Assembly (NCBI GenBank): GCA_041741375.1
Contig: JBGSKF010000001.1
Coordinates: 1 to 6,565 of the forward strand
Length of the DNA: 6,565 nt
Reading direction: 5' to 3'
DNA from: OFTM291 sp041741375
GTDB lineage: Bacteria; Gemmatimonadota; Gemmatimonadetes; Gemmatimonadales; GWC2-71-9
A program made the position numbers and the translations under genes. Shown one piece after another: positions 1-5,840 of this stretch. Within the stretch, counting starts at the first letter, position 1. Each line of letters begins with the position of its first letter. The notes beneath the pieces are model-generated. The model saw nothing but the letters and a program-made list of their open reading frames with translations. It was not told the DNA's origin and ran no database searches.

Positions 1-1884
1 GGTCCGTCCCTCGGCGATGTCCTTGAGGAGCCGCCGCATGATCTTGCCGCTCCGGGTCTTGGGAAGGTCGGCGGTGAAGAAGATGTCGTCGGGCTTGGCG
101 ATGGCGCCGATCTTGGTGCCCACATGCTCCCGGAGGTCATCCCGGAGCGACGGCGAGGCGGTCACCCCGTCCTTCAGGGTCACGAAGGCGGCGAGGGCCT
201 GGCCCTTGAGGTCATGGGCCTTGCCCACCACGGCGGCTTCGGCGACCGAGGGGTGGTCCACCAGGGCGCTCTCCACTTCCATCGACCCGATGCGGTGTCC
301 CGCCACGTTCATCACGTCGTCCACCCGCCCCAGAATCCACCAGTACCCATCGTCGTCCAGCTTGGCTCCATCCCCGGCAAAGTAACGTCCGGGGAATCGG
401 CTCCAGTAGGTGTCGCGGTAACGGGCGTCGTCGCCCCAGATGGTGCGGAGCATCCCGGGCCACGGCTCGGTGATGGTGAGGAAGCCTCCACCCGAGGTGA
501 GCGGCGTGCCCCGGGTGTCGACCAGCTCCACGCTGATGCCGGGGAAGGGGATGGTGGCGGATCCCGGCTTGGTGGTGACCACCCCGGGGAGAGGTGTGAT
601 CATGATTCCTCCCGTCTCCGTCTGCCACCAGGTATCGACGATGGGGCACCGACCGTGGCCGATGTGCTCGTGGTACCACATCCACGCCTCGGGATTGATC
701 GGTTCTCCCACCGTGCCGAGGAGCCGGAGGGTGGAGAGATCGTGCCGGGAGGGAAAGGCCGTGCCCCATTTCATGAAGGCGCGGATTGCCGTGGGAGCGG
801 TATAGAATACCGTGACACCGTACCGTGCGACCATCGCCCAGAATCTGTCGCGGTCGGGCCAGTCCGGGGCGCCCTCGTACATCAGGACGGTGGCGCCGAT
901 GGCGAGCGGTCCGTAGACCACATAGCTGTGCCCGGTGACCCACCCCACGTCGGCGGTGCACCAGAAGACGTCTTCGTCCTTGAGGTCGAACACATGCCGT
1001 GTGGTGGCGGCGGCCTGGGTGAGGTAGCCGCCGGTGGTGTGCACGATGCCCTTGGGCTTGCCGGTGGTGCCGCTGGTGTAGAGGATGAAGAGGAGGTCCT
1101 CCGCCTCCATCGGCTCGGGGGGACAGTTGGTTTCCGCGTGCTCCATCAGCCGGTGCCACCAATGGTCACGGCCCTCTTCCATCGTGGCAAAGGTCTCGCT
1201 CGCACCGGCCACACCGCCCCCGACCCGCCGGACCACGACCACGTGCCGGATGGAGGGGCAGCCGGAGACGGCTTCGTCCGCGAACCTCTTGAGGGGCACC
1301 ACCTGACCTCGGCGGTATCCGCCGTCCGCCGTGATCAGGGCCACCGCCTCCGCGTCATTGATCCGGTCCCGGAGAGATTCCGCCGAGAACCCGCCGAACA
1401 CCACCGAGTGCACGGCCCCGATCCGGGCACAGGCCAGCATGGCGATGGCCGCCTCGGGGATCATCGGGAGGTAGATGGCCACCCGGTCGCCTCGCTTCAC
1501 GCCAAGCCCCTTGAGGGCGCTGGCCGCACGGCGGACCTCCCGGGCCAGGTCCCAATAGGTGTAGACCCGGCGGTCTCCCGGTTCCCCCTCCCAGATGATC
1601 GCCGCCTTGTTCCGCCGGGGGCCCTCCAGGTGGCGGTCGAGGCAGTTGGCCGAGACATTCAACTGCCCCCCGGCGAACCACTTCGCGTGGGGGAGCGTCC
1701 ATTCCAGGACCGTGTCCCAGGGACGAATCCAGTCGAGGCGGGCGGCCTCCGAGGCCCAGAATGCCTCCCGGTCCGCCTGGGCAGCGTCGTAAAGGGCCTG
1801 GGTGCCGATGGCGGCCTCCGCGAAGGCGGAGGAGGGGGGGAAGGTCCTTTGCTCGGACAGGAGAGTGTCGATCTGGTCGCTCAT
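1..1884 (-). CDS. acs: Acetyl-CoA synthetase (AMP-forming), 3' end cut by window edge
   Basis: This enzyme activates acetate with ATP to acetyl-AMP and transfers the acetyl group to CoA in the cytoplasm, feeding acetate into central metabolism. The frame is open for 628 codons from ATG 1884 to the window edge; the family is about 650 residues, so only the extreme C-terminus is missing. Visible landmarks are WFAGGQLNVSANCLDRHL (from residue 69), the P-loop YTSGTTGKPKG (from 269), GEPINPEAW (from about 392), DTWWQTETGG (417-426), the hinge and C-terminal GRVDDVMNVAGHR, and KTRSGKIMRR (609-618). In the last motif K614 matches the catalytic lysine that Pat-type enzymes acetylate in other bacteria. 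A second in-frame ATG at 1890 would add two residues (MPMSDQ). Neither start has a clear Shine-Dalgarno sequence, and I chose 1884 because MSDQ is a typical Acs N-terminus. The gene diverges from the STAS gene across about 420 bp of non-coding DNA. Confidence 0.97.
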   Translation of the reverse strand, partial: MSDQIDTLLSEQRTFPPSSAFAEAAIGTQALYDAAQADREAFWASEAARLDWIRPWDTVLEWTLPHAKWFAGGQLNVSANCLDRHLEGPRRNKAAIIWEGEPGDRRVYTYWDLAREVRRAASALKGLGVKRGDRVAIYLPMIPEAAIAMLACARIGAVHSVVFGGFSAESLRDRINDAEAVALITADGGYRRGQVVPLKRFADEAVSGCPSIRHVVVVRRVGGGVAGASETFATMEEGRDHWWHRLMEHAETNCPPEPMEAEDLLFILYTSGTTGKPKGIVHTTGGYLTQAAATTRHVFDLKDEDVFWCTADVGWVTGHSYVVYGPLAIGATVLMYEGAPDWPDRDRFWAMVARYGVTVFYTAPTAIRAFMKWGTAFPSRHDLSTLRLLGTVGEPINPEAWMWYHEHIGHGRCPIVDTWWQTETGGIMITPLPGVVTTKPGSATIPFPGISVELVDTRGTPLTSGGGFLTITEPWPGMLRTIWGDDARYRDTYWSRFPGRYFAGDGAKLDDDGYWWILGRVDDVMNVAGHRIGSMEVESALVDHPSVAEAAVVGKAHDLKGQALAAFVTLKDGVTASPSLRDDLREHVGTKIGAIAKPDDIFFTADLPKTRSGKIMRRLLKDIAEGRT

Positions 1885-1890
1885 CGGCAT

Positions 1891-2309
1891 CCGGGGACAA
1901 GGTGTGGGGATTGTGCCGCACTGGTATCCGGCACACGATCCGCTAACGTCTACCGGTACGGCCCCGGTGGCGCAAGGGGGTGGGGCGCTCTCGCAGTTCT
2001 CACGGAGGGGGCGCGGAGTGCCGTGACAAAGCTTGCACGACGATCGGAAGGGATGGGTGCAAGTGGCGTCCGAGAAAGAGGTTGCCCCGGTTGGCACCGG
2101 TTTCGCAAATCTGTGCTCGCGGCCGAATGGCCTGAGTGCAGGATCACAATTGACTCGCCCGATAAGAGCACACCCGGAGCGATCCGGGGCCGCAAATCCA
2201 GAGGTCTCGTCCGGAAGGAACTTTCGTCCGACGCGAGATGGCTCGGCTGCCGAAGGTGGGAACTGCAGGAATGGAGGAACCCCCTTTTTGTCGGGCGTGG
2301 GAGGCTGAC
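1891..2309. other. Divergent intergenic region, acs / STAS gene
   Basis: This 419-bp stretch lies between two divergent genes and must contain both promoters. I see no convincing coding frame: the open frames crossing it are low-complexity, lack ribosome sites and resemble nothing I know. A TTGACT hexamer at 2150-2155 on the plus strand resembles a -35 box, but no -10-like hexamer sits 16-18 bp downstream. A ribosome-binding site for the STAS gene lies at its right end. No repeat or RNA gene is evident. Confidence 0.6.
2299..2304 (+). promoter_or_regulatory. Ribosome-binding site fixing the STAS start
   Basis: GGGAGG lies 5 nt before ATG 2310. This favours 2310 over the in-frame upstream starts at 2238 and 2271, which lack such a site and would add a 12-24 residue tail not typical of a single STAS domain. 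Confidence 0.75.
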
Positions 2310-2618
2310 ATGGCGACCACGCACCTGTCCGATGGAACCTGGACCGCTCCGGCCACGCTGGGGCTCGACACCCGTACCGCCTTTCGTACCGAGGCCATGG
2401 CCCTCCTGGACCAACTGCCCGAGGGATCCGGCCGGCTCCGGATCGATCTGACCGGTACCCGGTCGGTGGATTCGGCAGGGCTCGGTGCCCTCATGCTGGT
2501 CCAGCGACACGCGTCCGAGCGCCGGCAGACGGTTGTCCTGGTGGGACCCAGCGAGGAACTCCGGTATCTCCTCACCCTGACGAAGCTGGATGATCTTTTC
2601 GAAATCGAGCGAGCCTGA
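2310..2618 (+). CDS. STAS-domain protein (anti-sigma-factor antagonist or MlaB type)
   Basis: This is a single-domain cytoplasmic protein of 102 residues, the usual size for a stand-alone STAS domain. The core is visible: a strand RLRIDLTG (42-49), the signature VDSAGLGALML (53-63), a helix (QRHASER), a strand TVVLVGP (74-80) and a final helix ending TKLDDLFEIE. S55 follows the conserved Asp and aligns with Ser58 of SpoIIAA, which partner kinases phosphorylate, and with the functional Thr of MlaB, so the switch residue is kept. Known roles of the family are release of sigma factors from anti-sigma kinases, or regulation of the Mla lipid-transport ABC complex. No kinase, phosphatase or mla gene is in the window, so the partner is unknown. 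It lies 130 bp upstream of ccmA on the same strand and could share its transcript, though a separate ccm promoter looks possible. Confidence 0.85.
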   Translation: MATTHLSDGTWTAPATLGLDTRTAFRTEAMALLDQLPEGSGRLRIDLTGTRSVDSAGLGALMLVQRHASERRQTVVLVGPSEELRYLLTLTKLDDLFEIERA

Positions 2619-2667
2619 CGCTGCCCGGACCCTGGTGTGGGCCGGAGCCGGATAACCCCCGGCGGCT

Positions 2668-2673
2668 TATATT
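2668..2673 (+). promoter_or_regulatory. Candidate -10 box upstream of ccmA
   Basis: TATATT within CTTATATTCCC is the only AT-rich hexamer in the GC-rich gap between the STAS gene and ccmA, 75 bp before the ccmA start. The -35 position (about 2645-2650) has no TTGACA-like sequence. The call therefore rests on composition and position only. Confidence 0.35.
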
Positions 2674-2748
2674 CCCGCGCGTGATCCCTGGCCCGTTGCC
2701 CCGCCTCGCGCGCGCGTCGCACCCTCCTCCCGCCGCGAGGGGGAGCCG

Positions 2749-3453
2749 GTGACCGCTCCTCTCCTCGTGGCCACCGGTCTTGAGCAGCGGTATGCCGGCC
2801 GTGCCGTCCTGGCGGGGATCGACCTGACCGTGGAGGCCGGGACATTCAGCGTCATCGCCGGCGCCAACGGGGCGGGGAAAACCACACTCCTTCGGGTGCT
2901 GGCCGGTCTGGTGCGCCCGAGCCGGGGAGAGGTGCGTCTCGAGGGGACTCCCTTGCGCGGCAACCCGGGTGTCCGCAGCCGGTTCGGGATGGTGGGCCAC
3001 CAGTCGCAGCTCTACGGCCAGTTGACGGTCCGGGAGAATCTCGAGCTCGCCGCGGCCCTCTTCCGTCTTCCCCGTAGCGTGGTGGGAGAGAGTCTCGCCA
3101 GTCTCGGCCTGGAACGAGTGGAGCGCACCGAGGCGCGTCGGTTGAGCCGCGGGACCGCGCAACGGGTGGCGATTGCCCGGGCGCTCCAGCACCGACCTCC
3201 CCTCCTCCTCCTCGACGAGCCGATGACCGGCCTCGATGTGGACGCGGCCGACCGGGTGCGCACACTTCTCTCCGAGCGACGACAGACCGGCGCCACGATC
3301 CTGGTGGTGACGCACCAGCTGGCCGAGGTGTGGCCCCTCGCCACCCGGGCGCTGGTGCTGCAGGGAGGGCGATGGGTTCACGACGGACCCGCCACGACGG
3401 GCGTGGCCGTCATCGAGGCGATGATCCGGTCGGGTCCGGGAGGCAACGGATGA
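2749..3453 (+). CDS. ccmA: Cytochrome c maturation ABC transporter ATP-binding protein CcmA
   Basis: CcmA is the ATPase of the CcmABCD complex. It powers release of holo-CcmE (haem-loaded chaperone) from CcmC and CcmD at the periplasmic face, so haem can go on to apocytochrome c. The 234-residue length fits a single nucleotide-binding domain. It contains Walker A GANGAGKTT (38-46), a Q-loop glutamine in HQSQLYG (Q85), the signature LSRGTAQRV (132-140), Walker B LLLLDEP (152-158), a D-loop GLD (161-163) and the H-loop histidine in VVTHQ (H189). The signature departs from LSGGQ, as is common in CcmA. The start is GTG, preceded by GAGGGGGAG at 2737-2745; no better upstream start is seen. The stop overlaps the ccmB start by 4 nt (ATGA). 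The flanking permease and haem-handling genes make this a firm ccmA rather than a generic ABC ATPase. Confidence 0.93.
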   Translation: MTAPLLVATGLEQRYAGRAVLAGIDLTVEAGTFSVIAGANGAGKTTLLRVLAGLVRPSRGEVRLEGTPLRGNPGVRSRFGMVGHQSQLYGQLTVRENLELAAALFRLPRSVVGESLASLGLERVERTEARRLSRGTAQRVAIARALQHRPPLLLLDEPMTGLDVDAADRVRTLLSERRQTGATILVVTHQLAEVWPLATRALVLQGGRWVHDGPATTGVAVIEAMIRSGPGGNG

Positions 3454-4130
3454 TCTCCTGGCTCCGGCAGGTGATGCTGCTCGCGGGGAAGGATCTCCGG
3501 ATCGAATGGCGGAGTCGTACCGCGCTGCTGTCGGCCGTGGTGTTCGCGTCCCTGGTGCTGGTCATCTTCGTCTTTGCCCGCGATCCGGCCACGGTGCCGA
3601 CCTCCGCTCTCGCCCCCAGTGTCCTCTGGATCACGGTGACGCTCGCCTCCACCCTGACCTTTACGCGGGCCTTTGCCCTCGAGCTCGACCAGGGAGCGAT
3701 CGACGGGCTGCGGCTCTCCCCGGTGACGCCCGGGGCCCTGTTCACGGGGAAGTACCTCGCCAACCTCGCGTTCGTCTTCACGGTGGAGGTCGTGGCCGTC
3801 CCCCTCTTCCTCCTTTTCTTCAACACCACGTTCGGCTCGGCATGGCCGGGAATTCTCGGCACGCTGGTGCTGGCCACAGTGGGATTCGTGGCCGTGGGCA
3901 CGGTCTTCGGGGCCATGGCGATCCGGACCCGATTCGCCGATCTGATGCTCCTGATTCTCCTTCTCCCCTTTCTCGTTCCCCCGCTCATGGTGGCGGTGCA
4001 GGCCACGGTTCGCCTCCTGGCGGCCCGTCCGTTGAGTGAAATCGCCGGATGGCTTAGATTCCTCCTGATCTACGACATCGTGTTCCTGACCCTTGGCGCT
4101 CTCGTTTTCCCGGCGATCCTCGACGAATGA
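3450..4130 (+). CDS. ccmB: Haem exporter permease CcmB
   Basis: CcmB is the membrane subunit that pairs with CcmA in the System I cytochrome c maturation ABC complex of the inner membrane. The protein has 226 residues, against about 220 for the family. It begins with a short cytoplasmic segment containing KDLRIEWRSR (14-23), the conserved N-terminal motif region. Six hydrophobic segments follow at roughly 24-43, 53-73, 102-124, 134-157, 164-186 and 200-222. The loop ALELDQGAIDGLRLSP (76-91) is typical of the CcmB cytoplasmic loop that contacts CcmA. I chose ATG 3450 because GGGAGG (3438-3443) lies 6 nt upstream and the ATGA overlap with ccmA implies coupled translation. The longer in-frame extension back to 3330 runs inside ccmA and has no family support. 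Confidence 0.93.
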   Translation: MISWLRQVMLLAGKDLRIEWRSRTALLSAVVFASLVLVIFVFARDPATVPTSALAPSVLWITVTLASTLTFTRAFALELDQGAIDGLRLSPVTPGALFTGKYLANLAFVFTVEVVAVPLFLLFFNTTFGSAWPGILGTLVLATVGFVAVGTVFGAMAIRTRFADLMLLILLLPFLVPPLMVAVQATVRLLAARPLSEIAGWLRFLLIYDIVFLTLGALVFPAILDE

Positions 4131-4819
4131 CCAAAGCGCTCCGCATCATCCGCCGCGGCGGTGTCCTCACCGTTCTCGGGCTGCTCGGTCTGGTGGCCGT
4201 GTACATCCTGGCCCTTGTCTACACCCCGACCGAGGTGCGCCAGGGGCTTGCCCAGAAGATTTTCTATGTTCACGCTCCCGCGGCGTGGGCGGCCCTGATG
4301 GCGTTCAGCCTGGTGGGGATCGTGAGCGGGCTCTATCTCTGGCTCCGGGACGAGCGACTCGACCGTTTTGCCGCCAGCTCGGCGGAGGTGGGGCTCGTGT
4401 TCAGCGTCATCATGCTGACCACGGGCCCCATCTGGGGAAAGCCGGTGTGGGGCACGTGGTGGACCTGGGATGCCCGGCTCACGCTCACCCTCTTTCTTTT
4501 CTTCCTCTTTGTGGGGTATCTCGCCCTGCGGGCCGCCCTGGAGGATCCCGGGGAGCGGGGTCGCTTTGCTGCGGTGGTCGGGCTGCTGGGCCTGGTGCTG
4601 GTGCCCTTCGTGCATCTGAGCGTCTATCTCTTCCGGACCCTCCACCCCCAGCCGGTGCTGGTCAAGCCCAGCGCGCCGTCGATGCCCCCGGAGATGCTGC
4701 GGACCCTGCTGATCTCCTTCGGCGTCTTCACCCTTCTCTATCTGGGGTTCGTCATGGTCCGCTACGGTCTGCAACTGGCCACGGACGAGGCCGCCCGGGA
4801 GGCACACGATGCAGGCTAG
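4127..4819 (+). CDS. ccmC: Cytochrome c maturation protein CcmC (haem handling)
   Basis: CcmC is an inner-membrane protein that binds haem at its periplasmic face and loads it onto CcmE. The 230-residue protein has six hydrophobic segments (about 13-33, 50-72, 85-104, 117-138, 147-168, 191-212). The haem-handling WWD motif WGTWWTWD occupies 108-115 and is followed by ARLT, as in the family. Two periplasmic histidines expected to ligate haem are present: H49 in FYVHAPAA and H173 in RTLHPQP, matching His60 and His184 of the E. coli protein. The shorter length and six segments separate it from CcmF and CcsA relatives. Its ATG overlaps the ccmB stop (ATGA) with no clear ribosome site, so translation is probably coupled. 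Its last 11 nt overlap ccmD. Confidence 0.95.
   Translation: MTKALRIIRRGGVLTVLGLLGLVAVYILALVYTPTEVRQGLAQKIFYVHAPAAWAALMAFSLVGIVSGLYLWLRDERLDRFAASSAEVGLVFSVIMLTTGPIWGKPVWGTWWTWDARLTLTLFLFFLFVGYLALRAALEDPGERGRFAAVVGLLGLVLVPFVHLSVYLFRTLHPQPVLVKPSAPSMPPEMLRTLLISFGVFTLLYLGFVMVRYGLQLATDEAAREAHDAG
4797..4802 (+). promoter_or_regulatory. Ribosome-binding site of ccmD, inside ccmC
   Basis: GGGAGG lies 6 nt before ATG 4809, within the last codons of ccmC. It supports the very small ccmD reading frame as a translated gene. Confidence 0.7.
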
Positions 4820-4928
4820 CGGCCCTCCCCAGAACGGCGAGTACATGGTGGCCGCCTACGTGGTCGTGGCTGTGGTGATCCTCGGGTACAGCCTCCTTCT
4901 CTGGATCAGGGCCCGCCGCGTCTCCTGA
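4809..4928 (+). CDS. ccmD: CcmD-like haem exporter small subunit (39 aa)
   Basis: CcmD is a tiny single-span membrane protein that stabilises the CcmABC complex and is needed for release of holo-CcmE. The 39-residue product has a short polar N-terminus, then NGEYMVAAYVVVAVVILGY (10-28). It continues through a hydrophobic span to about residue 33 and ends in a basic tail, WIRARRVS. The E-Y-x3-AY beginning followed by one span and Arg-rich cytoplasmic residues is the usual CcmD pattern. It overlaps ccmC by 11 nt, has a strong ribosome site, and sits exactly where ccmD normally follows ccmC. It is short enough to be missed by automatic gene calling. It is the last ccm gene in the window; ccmE does not follow. 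Confidence 0.88.
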   Translation: MQASGPPQNGEYMVAAYVVVAVVILGYSLLLWIRARRVS

Positions 4929-4942
4929 AGTTTGAAGTAGGG

Positions 4943-4958
4943 GCGCCGCTTGCGGCGC
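4943..4958. repeat. GC hairpin 15 bp after ccmD (REP-like)
   Basis: GCGCCGC (4943-4949), TT, then GCGGCGC (4952-4958) form a perfect 7-bp inverted repeat. No T-tract follows, so it is not a standard intrinsic terminator. It could stabilise the 3' end of the ccm transcript. The surrounding GTAGGGGCGCCGC resembles dispersed GTAGGGGCG-type palindromic repeats seen in many genomes, but that likeness is from memory and only one copy is visible here. Confidence 0.5.
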
Positions 4959-5061
4959 GCATGGCAAGTCGAGTCGGAAACCTGGCCTCCTCCCCCCCGC
5001 CTCCCCCACCCCGGGGGACGGCCTCCGGGACATCCACCAGATCAGCCGTGGTCCTCGCCCG

Positions 5062-5083
5062 CCTGGTCCCGATCGGGACCAGG
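5062..5083. other. Perfect 22-bp palindrome
   Basis: CCTGGTCCCGA (5062-5072) is followed directly by its exact reverse complement TCGGGACCAGG (5073-5083). Outside it, GTCCT (5051-5055) and AGGAC (5087-5091) extend the symmetry across short unpaired gaps. It could be an operator for a dimeric regulator, or a cruciform or hairpin site. No regulator gene is adjacent, so the role is unknown. Confidence 0.7.
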
Positions 5084-5149
5084 ATCAGGACGTCGCTGAA
5101 ACCCCACTGCTCTCTGGATCCACTCCCGGACGGCTGCCAGGCGCAGGCT

Positions 5150-5257
5150 GCGGTCGGTTCCTCCCCCGTCGCGTGAGCACACCGAGGAACAGGAACGGTT
5201 CCGGAACGCCCCAGGGGCAACGTGAACCGGCCGACACCGGAGAGCCGGTCTCATGAT
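5150..5257 (+). other. Hairpin-rich segment ahead of the terminator (possible structured RNA)
   Basis: Several inverted repeats lie in series here. GTTCCTC (5157-5163) pairs with GAGGAAC (5184-5190), GTTCCGGAAC (5198-5207) is self-complementary, GCCCC/GGGGC occurs at 5208-5218, and ACCGG/CCGGT at 5236-5249. GGAAC occurs directly at 5186, 5192 and 5203. The series runs straight into an intrinsic terminator. I do not recognise the consensus of any riboswitch, T-box, SRP, RNase P or tmRNA. A leader RNA or small RNA is possible but unproven; GC-rich DNA produces short inverted repeats easily. Confidence 0.35.
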
Positions 5258-5276
5258 CCCCGGAGCGGGGTTTTTT
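5258..5276 (+). terminator. Rho-independent terminator
   Basis: The stem CCCCG (5258-5262) and CGGGG (5266-5270) with loop GAG is followed immediately by six T (5271-5276). It acts on plus-strand transcripts; the complementary strand has no T-tract after the hairpin. It lies 330 bp beyond ccmD and just upstream of the disrupted gene. It could end the ccm transcript, end a small RNA, or attenuate the downstream gene. Confidence 0.75.
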
Positions 5277-5344
5277 CGTATCGGTAATCAGGGGGCGAGC
5301 GAACCGGTCTCTCTTCCCCCGGAGGCTCCGGGGCAGCGCGACTG

Positions 5345-5472
5345 GCAACCCTGTCCATGTTCGTTCTGATCCTCAGCGCAGTGGGGGGCTGAAGCCCAGA
5401 TTACCCTCCGAAACCCCCGGTCGAAAAGGCCAAGGTGGACGCCGCCTCCCGTGTTCTCGTGCTTGCCCCCCC
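5345..5472 (+). pseudogene. Disrupted N-terminal part of the 5451-5840 protein (three homopolymer shifts)
   Basis: Protein-like sequence is spread over two frames here. Frame 2 from about 5345 reads LATLSMFVLILSAVGG and then stops at 5390-5392. Dropping one G from the G6 run at 5383-5388 continues it as SAVGAEAQITLRN. Adding one C to the C5 run at 5414-5418 then gives PPVEKAKVDAASRVLVLAP. Dropping one C from the C7 run at 5466-5472 joins it to LREGKDASQAVKV, the frame of the downstream CDS. The reconstructed start looks like a signal peptide with a hydrophobic stretch and a plausible cut after AEA or AEAQ. No good start codon with a ribosome site was found, although ATG 5357 is in frame. This is either a decaying gene or sequence with homopolymer length errors. 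Confidence 0.55.
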
Positions 5473-5840
5473 TTCGCGAAGGGAAGGACGCCTCCCAAGC
5501 CGTGAAAGTCTGCAACGGACTGCGGGACCGGATCAGCACCCATCTCGGCTCGAACTACACCGTGATTTCCCGAAACCAGACGAATCTGGCTCTCACGTAC
5601 TTCGGGTACAAGGATGACGAGCTTCTCCCCGAGTCGGTGCTGCCGGACCTGGCGACGCGGGCGGAAGCGGGAATCATGATCGTGACGGTGCTGGCCCCGA
5701 CCGGCGATGGCAGGTACGCCGTGACGGCGCAGGTGCGAGGACTCGCGACCCCGGTCGAGGTGAGCCTGACCCAGGTTGCCGGGGAGCCTCTGGAGGCGGT
5801 TGGGGCGGCCCTGGCTGACCTGATCAAGTCCAAGATGTGA
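5451..5840 (+). CDS. Unrecognised protein, probably secreted, N-terminus disrupted upstream
   Basis: I do not recognise this protein firmly. The 129-codon open frame from GTG 5451 has coding character from about residue 9 on. It has an amphipathic segment KDASQAVKVCNGLRDRIST, a strand-like NYTVISRNQTN, then YFGYKDDELLPESVLPDLA. It ends with beta-rich IMIVTVLAP, YAVTAQVRGL and VEVSLTQVA, and a terminal helix. This alternation resembles small periplasmic alpha/beta domains that precede TPR repeats in some Gemmatimonadota envelope proteins, but that is memory, not a search result. The first residues (FSCLPP) are probably read in the wrong frame, because the C7 run at 5466-5472 separates them from a better upstream frame (VDAASRVLVLAP). 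The GTG has no ribosome site. The gene lies alone between a terminator and a repeat-rich region, with no operon partner. It may be a real gene with assembly errors or a remnant of a longer protein. Confidence 0.55.
   Translation: MFSCLPPLREGKDASQAVKVCNGLRDRISTHLGSNYTVISRNQTNLALTYFGYKDDELLPESVLPDLATRAEAGIMIVTVLAPTGDGRYAVTAQVRGLATPVEVSLTQVAGEPLEAVGAALADLIKSKM

Larger units (their letters stand above)
4929..5287. other. Non-coding region between ccmD and the disrupted gene
   Basis: This stretch of about 360 bp has no credible gene. Open frames such as 4961-5176 (plus) or 4906-5220 (minus) are low-complexity, proline- or glycine-rich across a C-rich tract at 4990-5015, and lack good ribosome sites. 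It does hold the post-ccmD hairpin, a perfect 22-bp palindrome at 5062-5083, and a run of hairpins ending in an intrinsic terminator at 5258-5276. It is where ccmE would be expected in a standard operon. Confidence 0.6.

Noticed and set aside
2150..2178. TTGACT as the -35 box of a STAS promoter
   Set aside because: The position 17 bp downstream reads CCGGAG, not a -10-like hexamer, so the pair does not form a credible sigma-70 promoter.
2033..2308. 91-codon plus-strand frame between acs and the STAS gene
   Set aside because: It has no ribosome site, no recognisable domain and mixed composition. It ends where the STAS ribosome site lies, so it is probably chance.
124..2451. A 775-codon open frame on the plus strand, antisense to acs
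   Set aside because: It is the antisense shadow of a real GC-rich gene: the minus strand gives an unmistakable full acetyl-CoA synthetase, while this frame gives low-complexity G-, H-, P- and R-rich sequence. It also runs on through the intergenic region into the STAS gene in another frame.
2625..2650. Hairpin after the STAS gene as a terminator
   Set aside because: The CCGGACC/GGGCCGG pairing is interrupted and no T-tract follows, so it gives no firm evidence that the STAS transcript ends before ccmA.
4070..4846. 258-codon minus-strand frame opposite ccmC
   Set aside because: The plus strand encodes a clear CcmC with its WWD motif and histidines. The minus frame is hydrophilic, low-complexity antisense sequence.
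4961..5176. 71-codon frame starting right after the post-ccmD hairpin, considered as a displaced ccmE
   Set aside because: It has none of the CcmE features (no N-terminal anchor, no haem-binding HxxxY segment), and its proline run comes from the C-rich tract.
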